NCBI GenBank assembly: GCA_028689715.1
Contig: JAQVCQ010000015.1
Coordinates: 1 to 37,462, forward strand
Direction: 5' to 3'
DNA length: 37,462 bases
From: Lachnospiraceae bacterium
Lineage (GTDB): Bacteria; Bacillota; Clostridia; Lachnospirales; Lachnospiraceae
The notes under the pieces are model-generated. The model ran no database searches and was not told the DNA's origin. It saw only the letters and a program-made list of their open reading frames with translations. The position numbers and the translations under genes are program-made. Below are positions 25,507 through 33,197 of this stretch, piece by piece; positions within the stretch are counted from its first letter, which is position 1; each line of letters begins with the position of its first letter.

Positions 25507-26994
25507 CTATTCTGTGATCAATGGCCTGACTGCTTGATACACTTTTTTGTATTTTTCATAGATCTTCATATATTTCAAATGCATATTTTGATCCGGTGTG
25601 TATTCTTTCAGACTGATCACCATCTTCTGCGCTGCCTCTTCGAGATTTTCGAATAGACCGACTGCAACACCGGTAAGCATTGCACTGCCAACTGTACCTG
25701 CTTCAACTGTTGCAAGTGAGATCATCTTACAATTCAGCATATCTGCTTTCATCTGCATCCATTCAGTCGAATGTGCGCCACCACCTGTTGCATGCAGTCT
25801 GTCAAAAGTAAGACCTGATTTTTTCAGATGTTCCAGATTTAAAACCATTTCATACACCACGCCCTCCATACAGCCTCTGTATATATCAGCAACTGTCGAT
25901 ACCGTGGTCAGCCCAATGATCGTCCCTTTCGATCCTGAATCCATATATGGGGTTGCAGCTCCAGCAAAATGAGGCAGAACAAGAAGTCCTGTCGGACTTG
26001 CAGATCCTGATTCAAGTAGTTCATTTACCATTTTATGCTGACTTTTTGCGAGTTCTTTTTCTGATTTTGCAAGTGTATTGATACACCACTGCAGAAGTGC
26101 TCCTCCTGTATAAGAAAATGCATAGCATACATATTTACCCGGTATTACATAAGGTACAATCGCATAATTTCCGTCTGACATGATTTCAATATCTGGGATT
26201 TGATCATATACTGGTGTGATACATTCAACTGTGCCTGCACCATCTACTGCTATTTTTGAGTCAAATGCCCCTGCACCTACTGCTGCAGCGACCTGATCAT
26301 GACTAATACAGATTATTTTGGTCATGGTTTTCAGTCCTGTTTCTTCTGCTACAGCTTCTTTTACTGTTCCTGCAACGGTTCCTGATGGTACTGCCATTGA
26401 CATAAGCGATATATCAATATCTGCTGCCATGAAAATTTCTCTGCTCCACTGTAACTTTTTGATATCAAATCCCATTGTTCTTGCTGCCAATGAGTAGTCA
26501 ATTTTTGTTTCACCAGTCAGATGAAAAATGATAAAATCTTCCATTAAGAAAATATGCTTAGTCTTTCTGAAAATATCAGGTCTGTTTTCTTTCAACCACA
26601 TTAATTTGGGAATGCTGTACATTTCATGCGGTCTGACACCGGATATCTGTGCAACGCGAACTGCTTCCAGTCTGGCACAGAGTTCCTCGCACTGTTTTTT
26701 TCCTCGTGGGTCCGTATAAAGTAATGAGTGGCAAAGGGGTGTACCTTCCTGATCCGTCAGTATAAATGTTTCTCCAAAACTTGTAATTCCGATTCCTGTG
26801 ATGTCATCGTATTTAGTTGTCATTTCTTTGATGACTTTCCAGACGCTATCCAGTATGACTTCTGCATCAATTTCGTGTATGTTTTTACGAGACTCTGAAT
26901 AATCATAATACGATTGATTCAGTTGTTTTCCATTCTCATCAAAAATCGTCAGTTTACACCCTGTTGTTCCAATATCCAGTCCGCCTATCTGCAT
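25507..26994 (-). CDS. FGGY family carbohydrate kinase (xylulokinase-like)
   Basis: Phosphorylates a sugar or polyol with ATP. The two-domain FGGY fold is evident: phosphate-1 loop GLDIGTTGCKLTIFD at the N-terminus, the catalytic base Asp233 in SHDQVAAAVGAGA, adenosine-binding ATGGGAHS in the C-terminal domain, and the closing AGTVGSAMLTGVAVG. 495 residues, full length. AGGAGG precedes the ATG. It lies 19 bases after a fucose-isomerase-like gene, so the pair plausibly isomerises a free sugar to a ketose and phosphorylates it. The substrate cannot be told from sequence alone (xylulose, fuculose, ribulose or an unusual ketose are all possible). Confidence 0.92.
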   Translation of the reverse strand: MQIGGLDIGTTGCKLTIFDENGKQLNQSYYDYSESRKNIHEIDAEVILDSVWKVIKEMTTKYDDITGIGITSFGETFILTDQEGTPLCHSLLYTDPRGKKQCEELCARLEAVRVAQISGVRPHEMYSIPKLMWLKENRPDIFRKTKHIFLMEDFIIFHLTGETKIDYSLAARTMGFDIKKLQWSREIFMAADIDISLMSMAVPSGTVAGTVKEAVAEETGLKTMTKIICISHDQVAAAVGAGAFDSKIAVDGAGTVECITPVYDQIPDIEIMSDGNYAIVPYVIPGKYVCYAFSYTGGALLQWCINTLAKSEKELAKSQHKMVNELLESGSASPTGLLVLPHFAGAATPYMDSGSKGTIIGLTTVSTVADIYRGCMEGVVYEMVLNLEHLKKSGLTFDRLHATGGGAHSTEWMQMKADMLNCKMISLATVEAGTVGSAMLTGVAVGLFENLEEAAQKMVISLKEYTPDQNMHLKYMKIYEKYKKVYQAVRPLITE

Positions 26995-27013
26995 AAATTT
27001 CCTCCTTGCCTTA

Positions 27014-28420
27014 TTACTGATCGATCTCTACCCATTCATACCCCAGATAGACAGTAAACGCTTCTTTTAAAATCTCCTTCATCTGACCAGATCCAACTGC
27101 TGTATGATGTTTAAATCCCCCTCTAGCAAGGCGAATTAATTTATCCTGCAGATCAGGTATTTCTGCAACTCCTGCACATCCAAAATAATCTGTCTCGATT
27201 TTATCCTCAGTAAATTCTCCATTACTTACATAGATCAAAAGTTTTCCATCCTTTGTCTGACAATTAGAATATGTCATTGGAAATGATCTGATCCTTCCTT
27301 CATTGCTTCCCCACCCAGATCCAGGATCTCCTTTTGCAAACATTTTATGCTCTGTTACCATTCCTTTTGAGGTCATCAACGACTGTGCGACTGGTCCGCA
27401 ATGAAACAGAATCACTTTATTTTCATTTTCACCATAATTATTATTCCAGTCTAAGACCGCTGTAGGTTCACCGCTAGCTAGTTGCATTGCCCGCATACTG
27501 ATGGCAGAGCAAAGATCGATCTCACAGGAAGCCGGAATTCCCCTGTCATTCAATTCACTTAAAAGAACACAGGGACAGATCCGAAGAATCGTTTCCATTT
27601 CATTCCAGCAGCGAAGTGTCAGTGCATCCAACCTGTATTCTTCTATATAATCATCAATCACGACAGACACCTTTGCCAATGTTTTTCTGTTGCTGTCAGG
27701 TACCTGCGAAAAATCCGAATAATGAATCAGCACAGATTCTTTTGTTAATACTTTAGGATCATCATCACAATACTGACTTACTTTATAAATCAGTTCTGAC
27801 AGGTCAAAAGATTCTACAGTGATTCCATATTTTTGTAATGTAAGTTCATCGAATCTGGTCGTTTTAAAAGCTGTTGTTCTTGCGCCAAGGCAACCTACCG
27901 TGAATCTCTTCATTCCATTGACCACACGACATATTGCAGCGAAATCACTTAAATTTTCCTGAAAAGTCTGTGAAAGCGGATGTACAACATGAGGTTTCAT
28001 GACTGTGAATGGAACCTGATACTGTGTAAATACATCTGTTACAGAAAACTTCCCACAAAACGCATCTCTTCTGTGCGAAAAATCCATCTTCCCGATTTCA
28101 TCCGGATATGCCTGCATCAGGATTGGAACTCCAGCATCTTGCAGTGCTGTGATTGCTCCATTTTCATCTGCAAAAATTGGCATTGAAAAAATAACACCAT
28201 CATATTGTCCAACATGCTTCTTCAACCAGTCTGCATAAAGAAGTCCTTCCTCCCTTGTTTCAATTCCACCATAGCGTGTGGCTTCGACATCCATGGCAAT
28301 ATACGCATATCCTGCAGAAGTTACAGCCTTAATCATATCTTCTCTAGCTTCATAAATTAATTCTCCTGGCATGAATCCTCTGTTACAAAATGCCAGTGCA
28401 AATGTTATTTTCTTTTTCAC
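27014..28420 (-). CDS. L-fucose/L-arabinose isomerase superfamily protein
   Basis: 468 residues of the fucose isomerase fold: an N-terminal region typical of the family (AGYAYIAMDVEATRYGG; DGVIFSMPIFADENG), then the C-terminal catalytic part. By family analogy the metal site is Glu300 (ASCEID), Asp324 (AVLDWNNN) and His340 (FHCG), all present, so it should be active with Mn2+. It is clearly shorter than classical FucI (about 590) and belongs to the uncharacterised family often found beside FGGY kinases. The start is GTG with AAAGGGG ten bases upstream. It is first in an operon with the kinase, divergent from a PocR/AraC regulator. Confidence 0.85.
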   Translation of the reverse strand: MKKKITFALAFCNRGFMPGELIYEAREDMIKAVTSAGYAYIAMDVEATRYGGIETREEGLLYADWLKKHVGQYDGVIFSMPIFADENGAITALQDAGVPILMQAYPDEIGKMDFSHRRDAFCGKFSVTDVFTQYQVPFTVMKPHVVHPLSQTFQENLSDFAAICRVVNGMKRFTVGCLGARTTAFKTTRFDELTLQKYGITVESFDLSELIYKVSQYCDDDPKVLTKESVLIHYSDFSQVPDSNRKTLAKVSVVIDDYIEEYRLDALTLRCWNEMETILRICPCVLLSELNDRGIPASCEIDLCSAISMRAMQLASGEPTAVLDWNNNYGENENKVILFHCGPVAQSLMTSKGMVTEHKMFAKGDPGSGWGSNEGRIRSFPMTYSNCQTKDGKLLIYVSNGEFTEDKIETDYFGCAGVAEIPDLQDKLIRLARGGFKHHTAVGSGQMKEILKEAFTVYLGYEWVEIDQ

Positions 28421-28511
28421 TCTTATTTATCCCCTTTACTTTTTCATTTTTATCCGGATCAATCCATTACTCTATTTATTCTATTCCATCTGACTCCTGG
28501 CTTATATAGAG

Positions 28512-28539
28512 TTTCGTTCAAAAAACTTTGATTTTGTTC
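28512..28539 (+). promoter_or_regulatory. Possible AraC-type operator: direct repeat between the divergent genes
   Basis: TTTCGTTC (28512-28519) and TTTTGTTC (28532-28539) are direct repeats 20 bases apart, two helical turns. This is the arrangement AraC-family dimers usually bind. It lies between the isomerase and the PocR/AraC gene. Confidence 0.4.
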
Positions 28540-28588
28540 GTTTTTATGATAAATTTAATTTACAAAACCAAATAAAACCGGAGGTATT

Positions 28589-29440
28589 ATGATATCCAAC
28601 TTTGATATTGTAAAATTAAATTCACTATTAAAGGACTTTTACAGTTTAACCAATATTCGGATCACAGTTTTTGATGATTCGTTTCACGAACTGACTTCCT
28701 ATCCGGAATCAATTGCCCCATTCTGTCAGATCATACGCTCCACACAGACAGGTGCTGCTCATTGTCACATCTGTGACTTACAGGCCTGTGAAACAGCCAC
28801 TAAGACAAGATCTCTTTATACATATCAGTGCCATGCCGGTCTGACAGAGAGTATCACCCCAATCCTTTTAGGAAACATCATAATCGGATATCTGTTTTTT
28901 GGACATGTCCTTTCATTCTCCTCACATGAAGAAGGTTGGCGTCATGTATCTCAATTATGTAAGTCCTATCCTCTTTCCATGCGCAAATTAAAAGATGTTT
29001 TCCATGAACAGCCGCTCATATCAAATGAAACGATCAGGTCTGCTTCTCATATTATGCAGGCAGTCGCTTCTTATCTTTGTATGGAACGAATGGTAGCGTT
29101 GCGTCGCCAGGAGCTGCCGGTCCAGATCGATGAATATATCCTCGCGCATTATACCGAAGCGATCAATGCAACAAAAATAGCCCAATACTTTCATATTGGG
29201 AAGACTAAAATCTATGAGATCGCAAAACAAAATTATGGAATTGGGATTGCAGAATATATCAGAAAGCTTAGAATTGAGAAAGCCAGACTGCTCCTGACTG
29301 AGCAGTCTGGACTATCCCTTTCAGAAATCGCATCAAAATGCGGATTTGATGATTATAATTATTTTATTACTGTTTTTAAGAAACATACAGGGATGCCTCC
29401 AAAAGCATATGGTTCTTTGAAAAATGAACTTAAAATGTAA
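28589..29440 (+). CDS. AraC family regulator with PocR ligand-binding domain
   Basis: 283 residues. Residues 1-165 form a PocR-type sensory domain: FYSLTNIRITVFD, a Cys-rich core (AHCHICDLQACETA) and YQCHAGLTESITPI, the family signature. This domain binds small hydroxylated compounds in known members. The C-terminal 100 residues form an AraC DNA-binding domain (NATKIAQYFHIGKTKIYEIA; then LSEIASKCGFDDYNYFITVF and TGMPPKAY). GGAGG lies four bases before the ATG. It is divergent from the isomerase-kinase operon, which it most likely controls. Its last 11 bases overlap the 3' end of the convergent arsC gene. Confidence 0.92.
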   Translation: MISNFDIVKLNSLLKDFYSLTNIRITVFDDSFHELTSYPESIAPFCQIIRSTQTGAAHCHICDLQACETATKTRSLYTYQCHAGLTESITPILLGNIIIGYLFFGHVLSFSSHEEGWRHVSQLCKSYPLSMRKLKDVFHEQPLISNETIRSASHIMQAVASYLCMERMVALRRQELPVQIDEYILAHYTEAINATKIAQYFHIGKTKIYEIAKQNYGIGIAEYIRKLRIEKARLLLTEQSGLSLSEIASKCGFDDYNYFITVFKKHTGMPPKAYGSLKNELKM

Positions 29441-29852
29441 TCCCAGTTAATCTGCTTTTTAGCTCAAGTATTTTTTCTTCTATGATCTGTATGGTTTTCT
29501 CAAATACTTCATCCTCTTTGCCTGATGGATCATCAAGACCCCAGTCTTCTCTCATTTTGCACGGCATTGTAGGACAACTCACATTACATCCCATTGTTAC
29601 TACCACATCCGGATTTGGAATTTCAGCGATTAATTTATTCTTTTGTGTCAGCTCCATATCAATTCCATAGATTTTCTTCATTAATCTGACCGCATCCGGA
29701 TTAATATGATCTTTCAACTCTGTACCTGCAGAATAACTTTCAAAAACATCTCCTGCTAGGTGCTTTCCTAATGCTTCTGCAATCTGACTCCTGCATGAAT
29801 TATGAACACATATAAAAGCAACTTTTGGTTTATTCATCGTATTTTCACTCAT
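29430..29852 (-). CDS. arsC: Arsenate reductase, thioredoxin-coupled type
   Basis: Reduces arsenate to arsenite so that Acr3 can export it. It has the low-molecular-weight phosphatase fold with the P-loop CVHNSCRS (Cys15, Arg21), and the redox cysteines lie in MGCNVSCPTMPC (Cys89, Cys93, Cys98). The general-acid loop WGLDDPSGK (Asp107/108) follows. The pattern and 140 residues fit the Trx-dependent S. aureus pI258 type rather than the glutaredoxin type. AGGAGA precedes the ATG. It is last in arsR-acr3-arsC, 20 bases after acr3, and overlaps the convergent AraC gene by 11 bases. Confidence 0.94.
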   Translation of the reverse strand: MSENTMNKPKVAFICVHNSCRSQIAEALGKHLAGDVFESYSAGTELKDHINPDAVRLMKKIYGIDMELTQKNKLIAEIPNPDVVVTMGCNVSCPTMPCKMREDWGLDDPSGKEDEVFEKTIQIIEEKILELKSRLTGITF

Positions 29853-29872
29853 TTTTAATTATCTCCTCTGAT

Positions 29873-30940
29873 TTATTTGATTTTTTCAATTGAACTTTTT
29901 GGGAACCAGCTTGTTGTATTATTTGCGATCTTGACGAGCAGTAACATAATTGGCACCTCGGTCAAAACCCCTACGACTGTAGCCAGTGCTGCCGGCGAAT
30001 CCATTCCAAACAACGCAATAGCCACAGCCACTGCAAGTTCAAAGAAATTTGATGCACCAATCATACCTGCCGGAGCTGCAATATCATGTGGAAGTTTTAG
30101 TACTCTTGCTGCTATATAAGCAATAAAGAAAATTAAAAATGTCTGTATGGTCAACGGTACTGCAATTAATAAAATATGATATGGGTTATTTAAAATTACT
30201 TCTCCCTGGAAGGAGAATAAAAGTACAAGCATCAGTAACAATCCAACTATCGTTGCATTATCAAATTTAGGCAGAAACTGTTTTTCAAAATACTCTACTC
30301 CCTTCTTTTTACTGATATGCATTCTTGTCAGGACTCCTGCTGTTAATGGTACGACAACAAATAAAACAACTGATAATACTAATGTATCCCATGGAACCGT
30401 TACTTTACTGACTCCAAGTAAAAATTTTACAATTGGAATAAATGCTACTAGAATGATCAGATCATTGGTCGCAACCTGTACTACTGTATAAGCAGGATTT
30501 CCTTTCGTTAACTGGCTCCACACAAAGACCATTGCAGTACATGGTGCAGCTCCTAACAGCACTGCTCCTGCCAGATATTCTTTACCAAGTTCTGCCGGGA
30601 TCAGTCCCTTAAATACTACATAAAAAAAGAAAGAAGCAATCGCAAACATGGTAAAAGGTTTAATGAACCAGTTCACGACCCATGTTACGTATAATCCTTT
30701 TGGATTTTTTCCTACATTTTTTACGCTTTCAAAATTTACTTTCATCATCATTGGATAAATCATGACCCAGATCAGTATTGCTGTAGGTATCGATACATTG
30801 GCATATTCAAACTGACTGAAAAAAGATGGAACTGATGGTATGAATTTTCCAATTAATACCCCTGCTATCATACAAAGTGCGACCCATACCGTTAAATATT
30901 TTTGAAAAAATCCAATCTCAAGTTTTTTTTCTTTATTCAT
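29873..30940 (-). CDS. acr3: Arsenite efflux permease Acr3
   Basis: Ten-segment membrane exporter of arsenite. The conserved catalytic cysteine is in GAAPCTAMVFVWSQLTKGN. Other family blocks include ILIWVMIYPMMMKVNFE near the start and GASNFFELAVAVAIALFG near the end. 355 residues, full length for Acr3. The ribosome binding site AGGAGAGAG lies inside the 3' end of arsR, and the two genes overlap by 8 bases, so translation is coupled. The gene is induced through ArsR at the promoter near 31330. Confidence 0.96.
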   Translation of the reverse strand: MNKEKKLEIGFFQKYLTVWVALCMIAGVLIGKFIPSVPSFFSQFEYANVSIPTAILIWVMIYPMMMKVNFESVKNVGKNPKGLYVTWVVNWFIKPFTMFAIASFFFYVVFKGLIPAELGKEYLAGAVLLGAAPCTAMVFVWSQLTKGNPAYTVVQVATNDLIILVAFIPIVKFLLGVSKVTVPWDTLVLSVVLFVVVPLTAGVLTRMHISKKKGVEYFEKQFLPKFDNATIVGLLLMLVLLFSFQGEVILNNPYHILLIAVPLTIQTFLIFFIAYIAARVLKLPHDIAAPAGMIGASNFFELAVAVAIALFGMDSPAALATVVGVLTEVPIMLLLVKIANNTTSWFPKSSIEKIK

Positions 30941-31253
30941 TTTCTCTCTCCTTTAATGACTTACAGATACAGTCGTCTTGTTCTGTTGTAATTGTGCCCC
31001 AGTAAATTTTCAGTTTTTCTAACAGCTCAGTATTATTACTATAATGAATCCAAGAACCATCTTTATAACTATTAACCAACCCACAATCGGTCAGTATTTT
31101 CATATGATAGGATAGTGTTGGTTGTGTTATCTGAAATGACTCTAAAATATCACAAGCACATAATGTCCCACATGACAGCATCTCTATGATTTTCAACCTG
31201 GTACTGTCCCCTAAAGCTTTAAATATTCGTGCAAATTGAGTGTAGTCTTCCAT
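30933..31253 (-). CDS. arsR: ArsR family arsenite-responsive repressor
   Basis: 106-residue winged-helix repressor. The metalloid site LCACD (Cys32, Cys34, with Cys28 nearby) at the start of the DNA-reading helices matches the ELCVCDL motif of classical ArsR. The recognition helix is TQPTLSYHMKILTDCGLV, and the C-terminus carries a further CIC pair. Arsenite binding would release it from DNA. AGGAG precedes the ATG by about 11 bases. It is first in arsR-acr3-arsC and is likely autoregulated through the 16-bp inverted repeat around the -10 box. Confidence 0.95.
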   Translation of the reverse strand: MEDYTQFARIFKALGDSTRLKIIEMLSCGTLCACDILESFQITQPTLSYHMKILTDCGLVNSYKDGSWIHYSNNTELLEKLKIYWGTITTEQDDCICKSLKERENE

Positions 31254-31298
31254 ATCATCTCGTTCTCCTTTTATGCTTTAGCTTTGCGTTTTTATATA

Positions 31299-31344
31299 GA
31301 CAAACATCTATGTGTTTATTATAGTAATCATATAGATATTTGTC
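31299..31344. promoter_or_regulatory. Probable ArsR operator, inverted repeat flanking the -10 box
   Basis: GACAAACATCTATGTG (31299-31314) and, inverted, GACAAATATCTATATG (31329-31344) match at 14 of 16 positions around a 14-base centre that holds the -10 element. Each arm is itself nearly palindromic (ACATCTATGT), as expected for ArsR dimer sites. Confidence 0.75.
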
Positions 31345-31346
31345 AA
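31318..31346 (-). promoter_or_regulatory. arsR-acr3-arsC promoter
   Basis: Perfect -35 TTGACA (31341-31346) and -10 TATAAT (31318-31323) on the minus strand, 17 bases apart. The -35 overlaps one operator arm and the -10 lies between the arms. Confidence 0.92.
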
Positions 31347-31382
31347 TGTATTCTATGTTAGGTTTATGTAAAATAAAATACG

Positions 31383-31427
31383 AAAAAAGCATGTATTACA
31401 ACCAATCTGGTGTTTTACATGCTTTTT
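31383..31427 (-). terminator. Terminator of the permease-arsR2-redox operon
   Basis: AAAAAGCATGTA and TACATGCTTTTTT pair, with an inner ACACC/GGTTGT section and a small loop. A T-run follows on the minus strand. It separates the two arsenic units. Confidence 0.88.
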
Positions 31428-31464
31428 CTTCAGAGAATTGAAAATCATTTAGAGGGAATGTATA

Positions 31465-31779
31465 TTATGCTCTTATTTTCTGCAATAATTTTACTGCTTC
31501 TTCAACCTTTAATACTTTTCCATAAGATACTACTTTGCCGTCTACAACGAGTGCCGGTGTTGTCATAACACCATATGCTGCAATCACATTAAAATCAGTT
31601 ACATGCTCAATTGCAGTATCCATACCAAGTTGCTCCAATGCCGTTTTCACGTTTTCTTCAAGCTCGTTACATTTTGCACAGCCTGAACCCAATACCTTTA
31701 CCGCTTCTCCAACTTCTCCAACAGATATATTTTCTGCTACAGTTTCCTCTTTTTTCTTACCAAATCCAAATAATCCCAT
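31465..31779 (-). CDS. Small thioredoxin-fold redox-active disulfide protein
   Basis: About 104 residues from the second of two adjacent ATGs (31777-31779); AAAGGAG lies seven bases upstream. A short basic N-terminal segment (GLFGFGKKK) is followed by one thioredoxin fold: strand VKVLG, active site SGCAKC (Cys34, Cys37), and the cis-Pro loop YGVMTTPALVVDG. This matches the MTH895-like/'redox-active disulfide protein 2' family, which often accompanies DUF318/ArsP permeases. It is third in the operon permease-arsR2-redox protein. A role in handing reductant or metalloid to the permease is plausible but unproven. The frame extends to an ATG at 31803, without a convincing ribosome binding site. 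Confidence 0.88.
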   Translation of the reverse strand: MGLFGFGKKKEETVAENISVGEVGEAVKVLGSGCAKCNELEENVKTALEQLGMDTAIEHVTDFNVIAAYGVMTTPALVVDGKVVSYGKVLKVEEAVKLLQKIRA

Positions 31780-31803
31780 CATCGCACTCCTTTTCTTTAT
31801 CAT

Positions 31804-32082
31804 TTAAATACTAAGTATCTCTAATTCATCCAATATTTTCTTTGCTTTTTCAAATCCTTCACGATTAATCGTATAATGCATCCACTTACCCTGTCTGTTC
31901 GAATCCACGAACCCTGCTTCACATAGTATCTTCATATGGTGGGATAAAGTGGATTGGCTGATTTCTAAGTCTTCTAATAACTTACAGGCACACTTATCTC
32001 CACTTTGCAATGTTTCAATGATCAACAAACGATTGGGATCGCATAATGCTTTAAACACATTTGCCTGATTCTCATATTTCAT
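31804..32082 (-). CDS. Second ArsR family regulator
   Basis: About 92 residues. The winged helix has the same two-Cys metalloid motif (GDKCACKLL, Cys31 and Cys33), then recognition helix SQSTLSHHMKILCEAGFV and wing RQGKWMHY. It is related to, but clearly distinct from, the ArsR at 30933-31253, and lacks that protein's C-terminal CIC pair. The ATG at 32080-32082 has GAGGTGG five bases upstream and is preferred over an ATG at 32106 inside the permease gene. It is the middle gene of the permease unit and probably represses it. The inducer may be an arsenical, antimonite or other thiophilic ion. Confidence 0.9.
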   Translation of the reverse strand: MKYENQANVFKALCDPNRLLIIETLQSGDKCACKLLEDLEISQSTLSHHMKILCEAGFVDSNRQGKWMHYTINREGFEKAKKILDELEILSI

Positions 32083-32098
32083 TTTTCCCACCTCTATC

Positions 32099-33103
32099 TT
32101 ATACAATTAAAAAGCTGAACGCATTAAAGAAATATCCTATTATAAGAATTCCTATCGCAACAACTCCAATAAAAATTGCCAATAACTTATTTTTAACAAC
32201 TCTCTTTAGCATGATCATTGATGGTAAACTTAGCGCCGTAACACCCATCATAAAAGAAAGAATGGTTCCTACTCCTACTCCTTTTGCAAATAATGCTTCA
32301 GCAATCGGTAACGTTCCAAATATGTCGGCATACATAGGAATTCCTACTACTGTAGCGATCAGAACTGAAAATGGATTGTTTACACCAAGCACTGTCTGTA
32401 TAAAGGATTCCGGAATCCAGTTGTGAATTAATGCCCCAATTCCTACTCCAATTAAAATATAAAGAAAAACTTTTTTGACCGTGGCAACAACCTGCTCTTT
32501 TGCGTAGATCACTCGATCCTTTTTTGAGAGATCAGGTTCTTCAATGTCAACAGTTGCGCCAGGATTAATAAATTTTACGACATAGTCTTCCATTCCTAAT
32601 TTATCAATTATCGTTCCACCTACTACCGCAAGCACAAGTCCTACAATTACATATGTGAATGCAATTCTTGCCCCAAAAATACTCATTAGTAGTATTAATG
32701 CACCAAGATCAACAAGTGGTGAAGAAATCAAAAACGAAAATGTGACTCCTACCGGCAGACCTGCATTTGTAAAACCAATGAACAAAGGAATGGAGGAACA
32801 GCTGCAGAACGGTGTAACAGTTCCTAGCAATGCACTTAAAATATTTGCTTTTATCCCATAAAATCTTCCCAGAATTTTCTTTGTTCTTTCCGGCGGAAAA
32901 TAACTTTGTATATAGGATATGATAAAGATCAGCACAGATAATAAAACCAGTATTTTTATTGTATCATATAGAAAAAACTGGACACTGCCTCCTATTCTGG
33001 AAGAGATATCAATTCCTATCGCACTCAGACCATCTCCTATTAATGCATTTAACCATTTCATACCAAGTATCTGGTTCTGAATAAAATCCCAAACCACTTT
33101 CAT
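32099..33103 (-). CDS. Permease of the DUF318/ArsP family
   Basis: 334 residues with about eight to ten hydrophobic segments. The family signature is GTVTPFCSCSSIPLFIGFTNAGLPVGVTFSFLISSP in the first half (Cys-x-Cys site), and a matching GIPMYADIFGTLPIAEALF in the second. ArsP members of this family export trivalent organoarsenicals; others have been linked to Cu/Zn or unknown substrates. A frame extension to 33145 is unlikely: the ATG at 33101-33103 has GGAAGGTG suitably placed. It is first in an operon with arsR2 and a CxxC protein, under its own consensus promoter. The substrate is inferred, not shown. Confidence 0.88.
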   Translation of the reverse strand: MKVVWDFIQNQILGMKWLNALIGDGLSAIGIDISSRIGGSVQFFLYDTIKILVLLSVLIFIISYIQSYFPPERTKKILGRFYGIKANILSALLGTVTPFCSCSSIPLFIGFTNAGLPVGVTFSFLISSPLVDLGALILLMSIFGARIAFTYVIVGLVLAVVGGTIIDKLGMEDYVVKFINPGATVDIEEPDLSKKDRVIYAKEQVVATVKKVFLYILIGVGIGALIHNWIPESFIQTVLGVNNPFSVLIATVVGIPMYADIFGTLPIAEALFAKGVGVGTILSFMMGVTALSLPSMIMLKRVVKNKLLAIFIGVVAIGILIIGYFFNAFSFLIV

Positions 33104-33128
33104 AATAAGCACCTTCCTTACATTTAAT

Positions 33129-33174
33129 ATATCGATATCTATCAATCTGTTATTATTATATTCTTCATATCGAT
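33129..33174. promoter_or_regulatory. Possible operator repeats for the second ArsR
   Basis: The perfect palindrome ATATCGATAT (33129-33138) and a second ATATCGAT (33167-33174) flank the -10 box. The second copy lies in the promoter spacer. An ATATCTAT element (33135-33142) is shared with the arsR operator, in the opposite orientation. Confidence 0.5.
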
Positions 33175-33183
33175 GAATGTCAA
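33155..33183 (-). promoter_or_regulatory. Promoter of the permease-arsR2-redox operon
   Basis: Perfect -35 TTGACA (33178-33183) and -10 TATAAT (33155-33160) on the minus strand with a 17-base spacer, starting 15 bases past the RNase J stop. No terminator separates it from RNase J, so some read-through is likely. Confidence 0.9.
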
Positions 33184-33197
33184 TATATTAATCGCTT

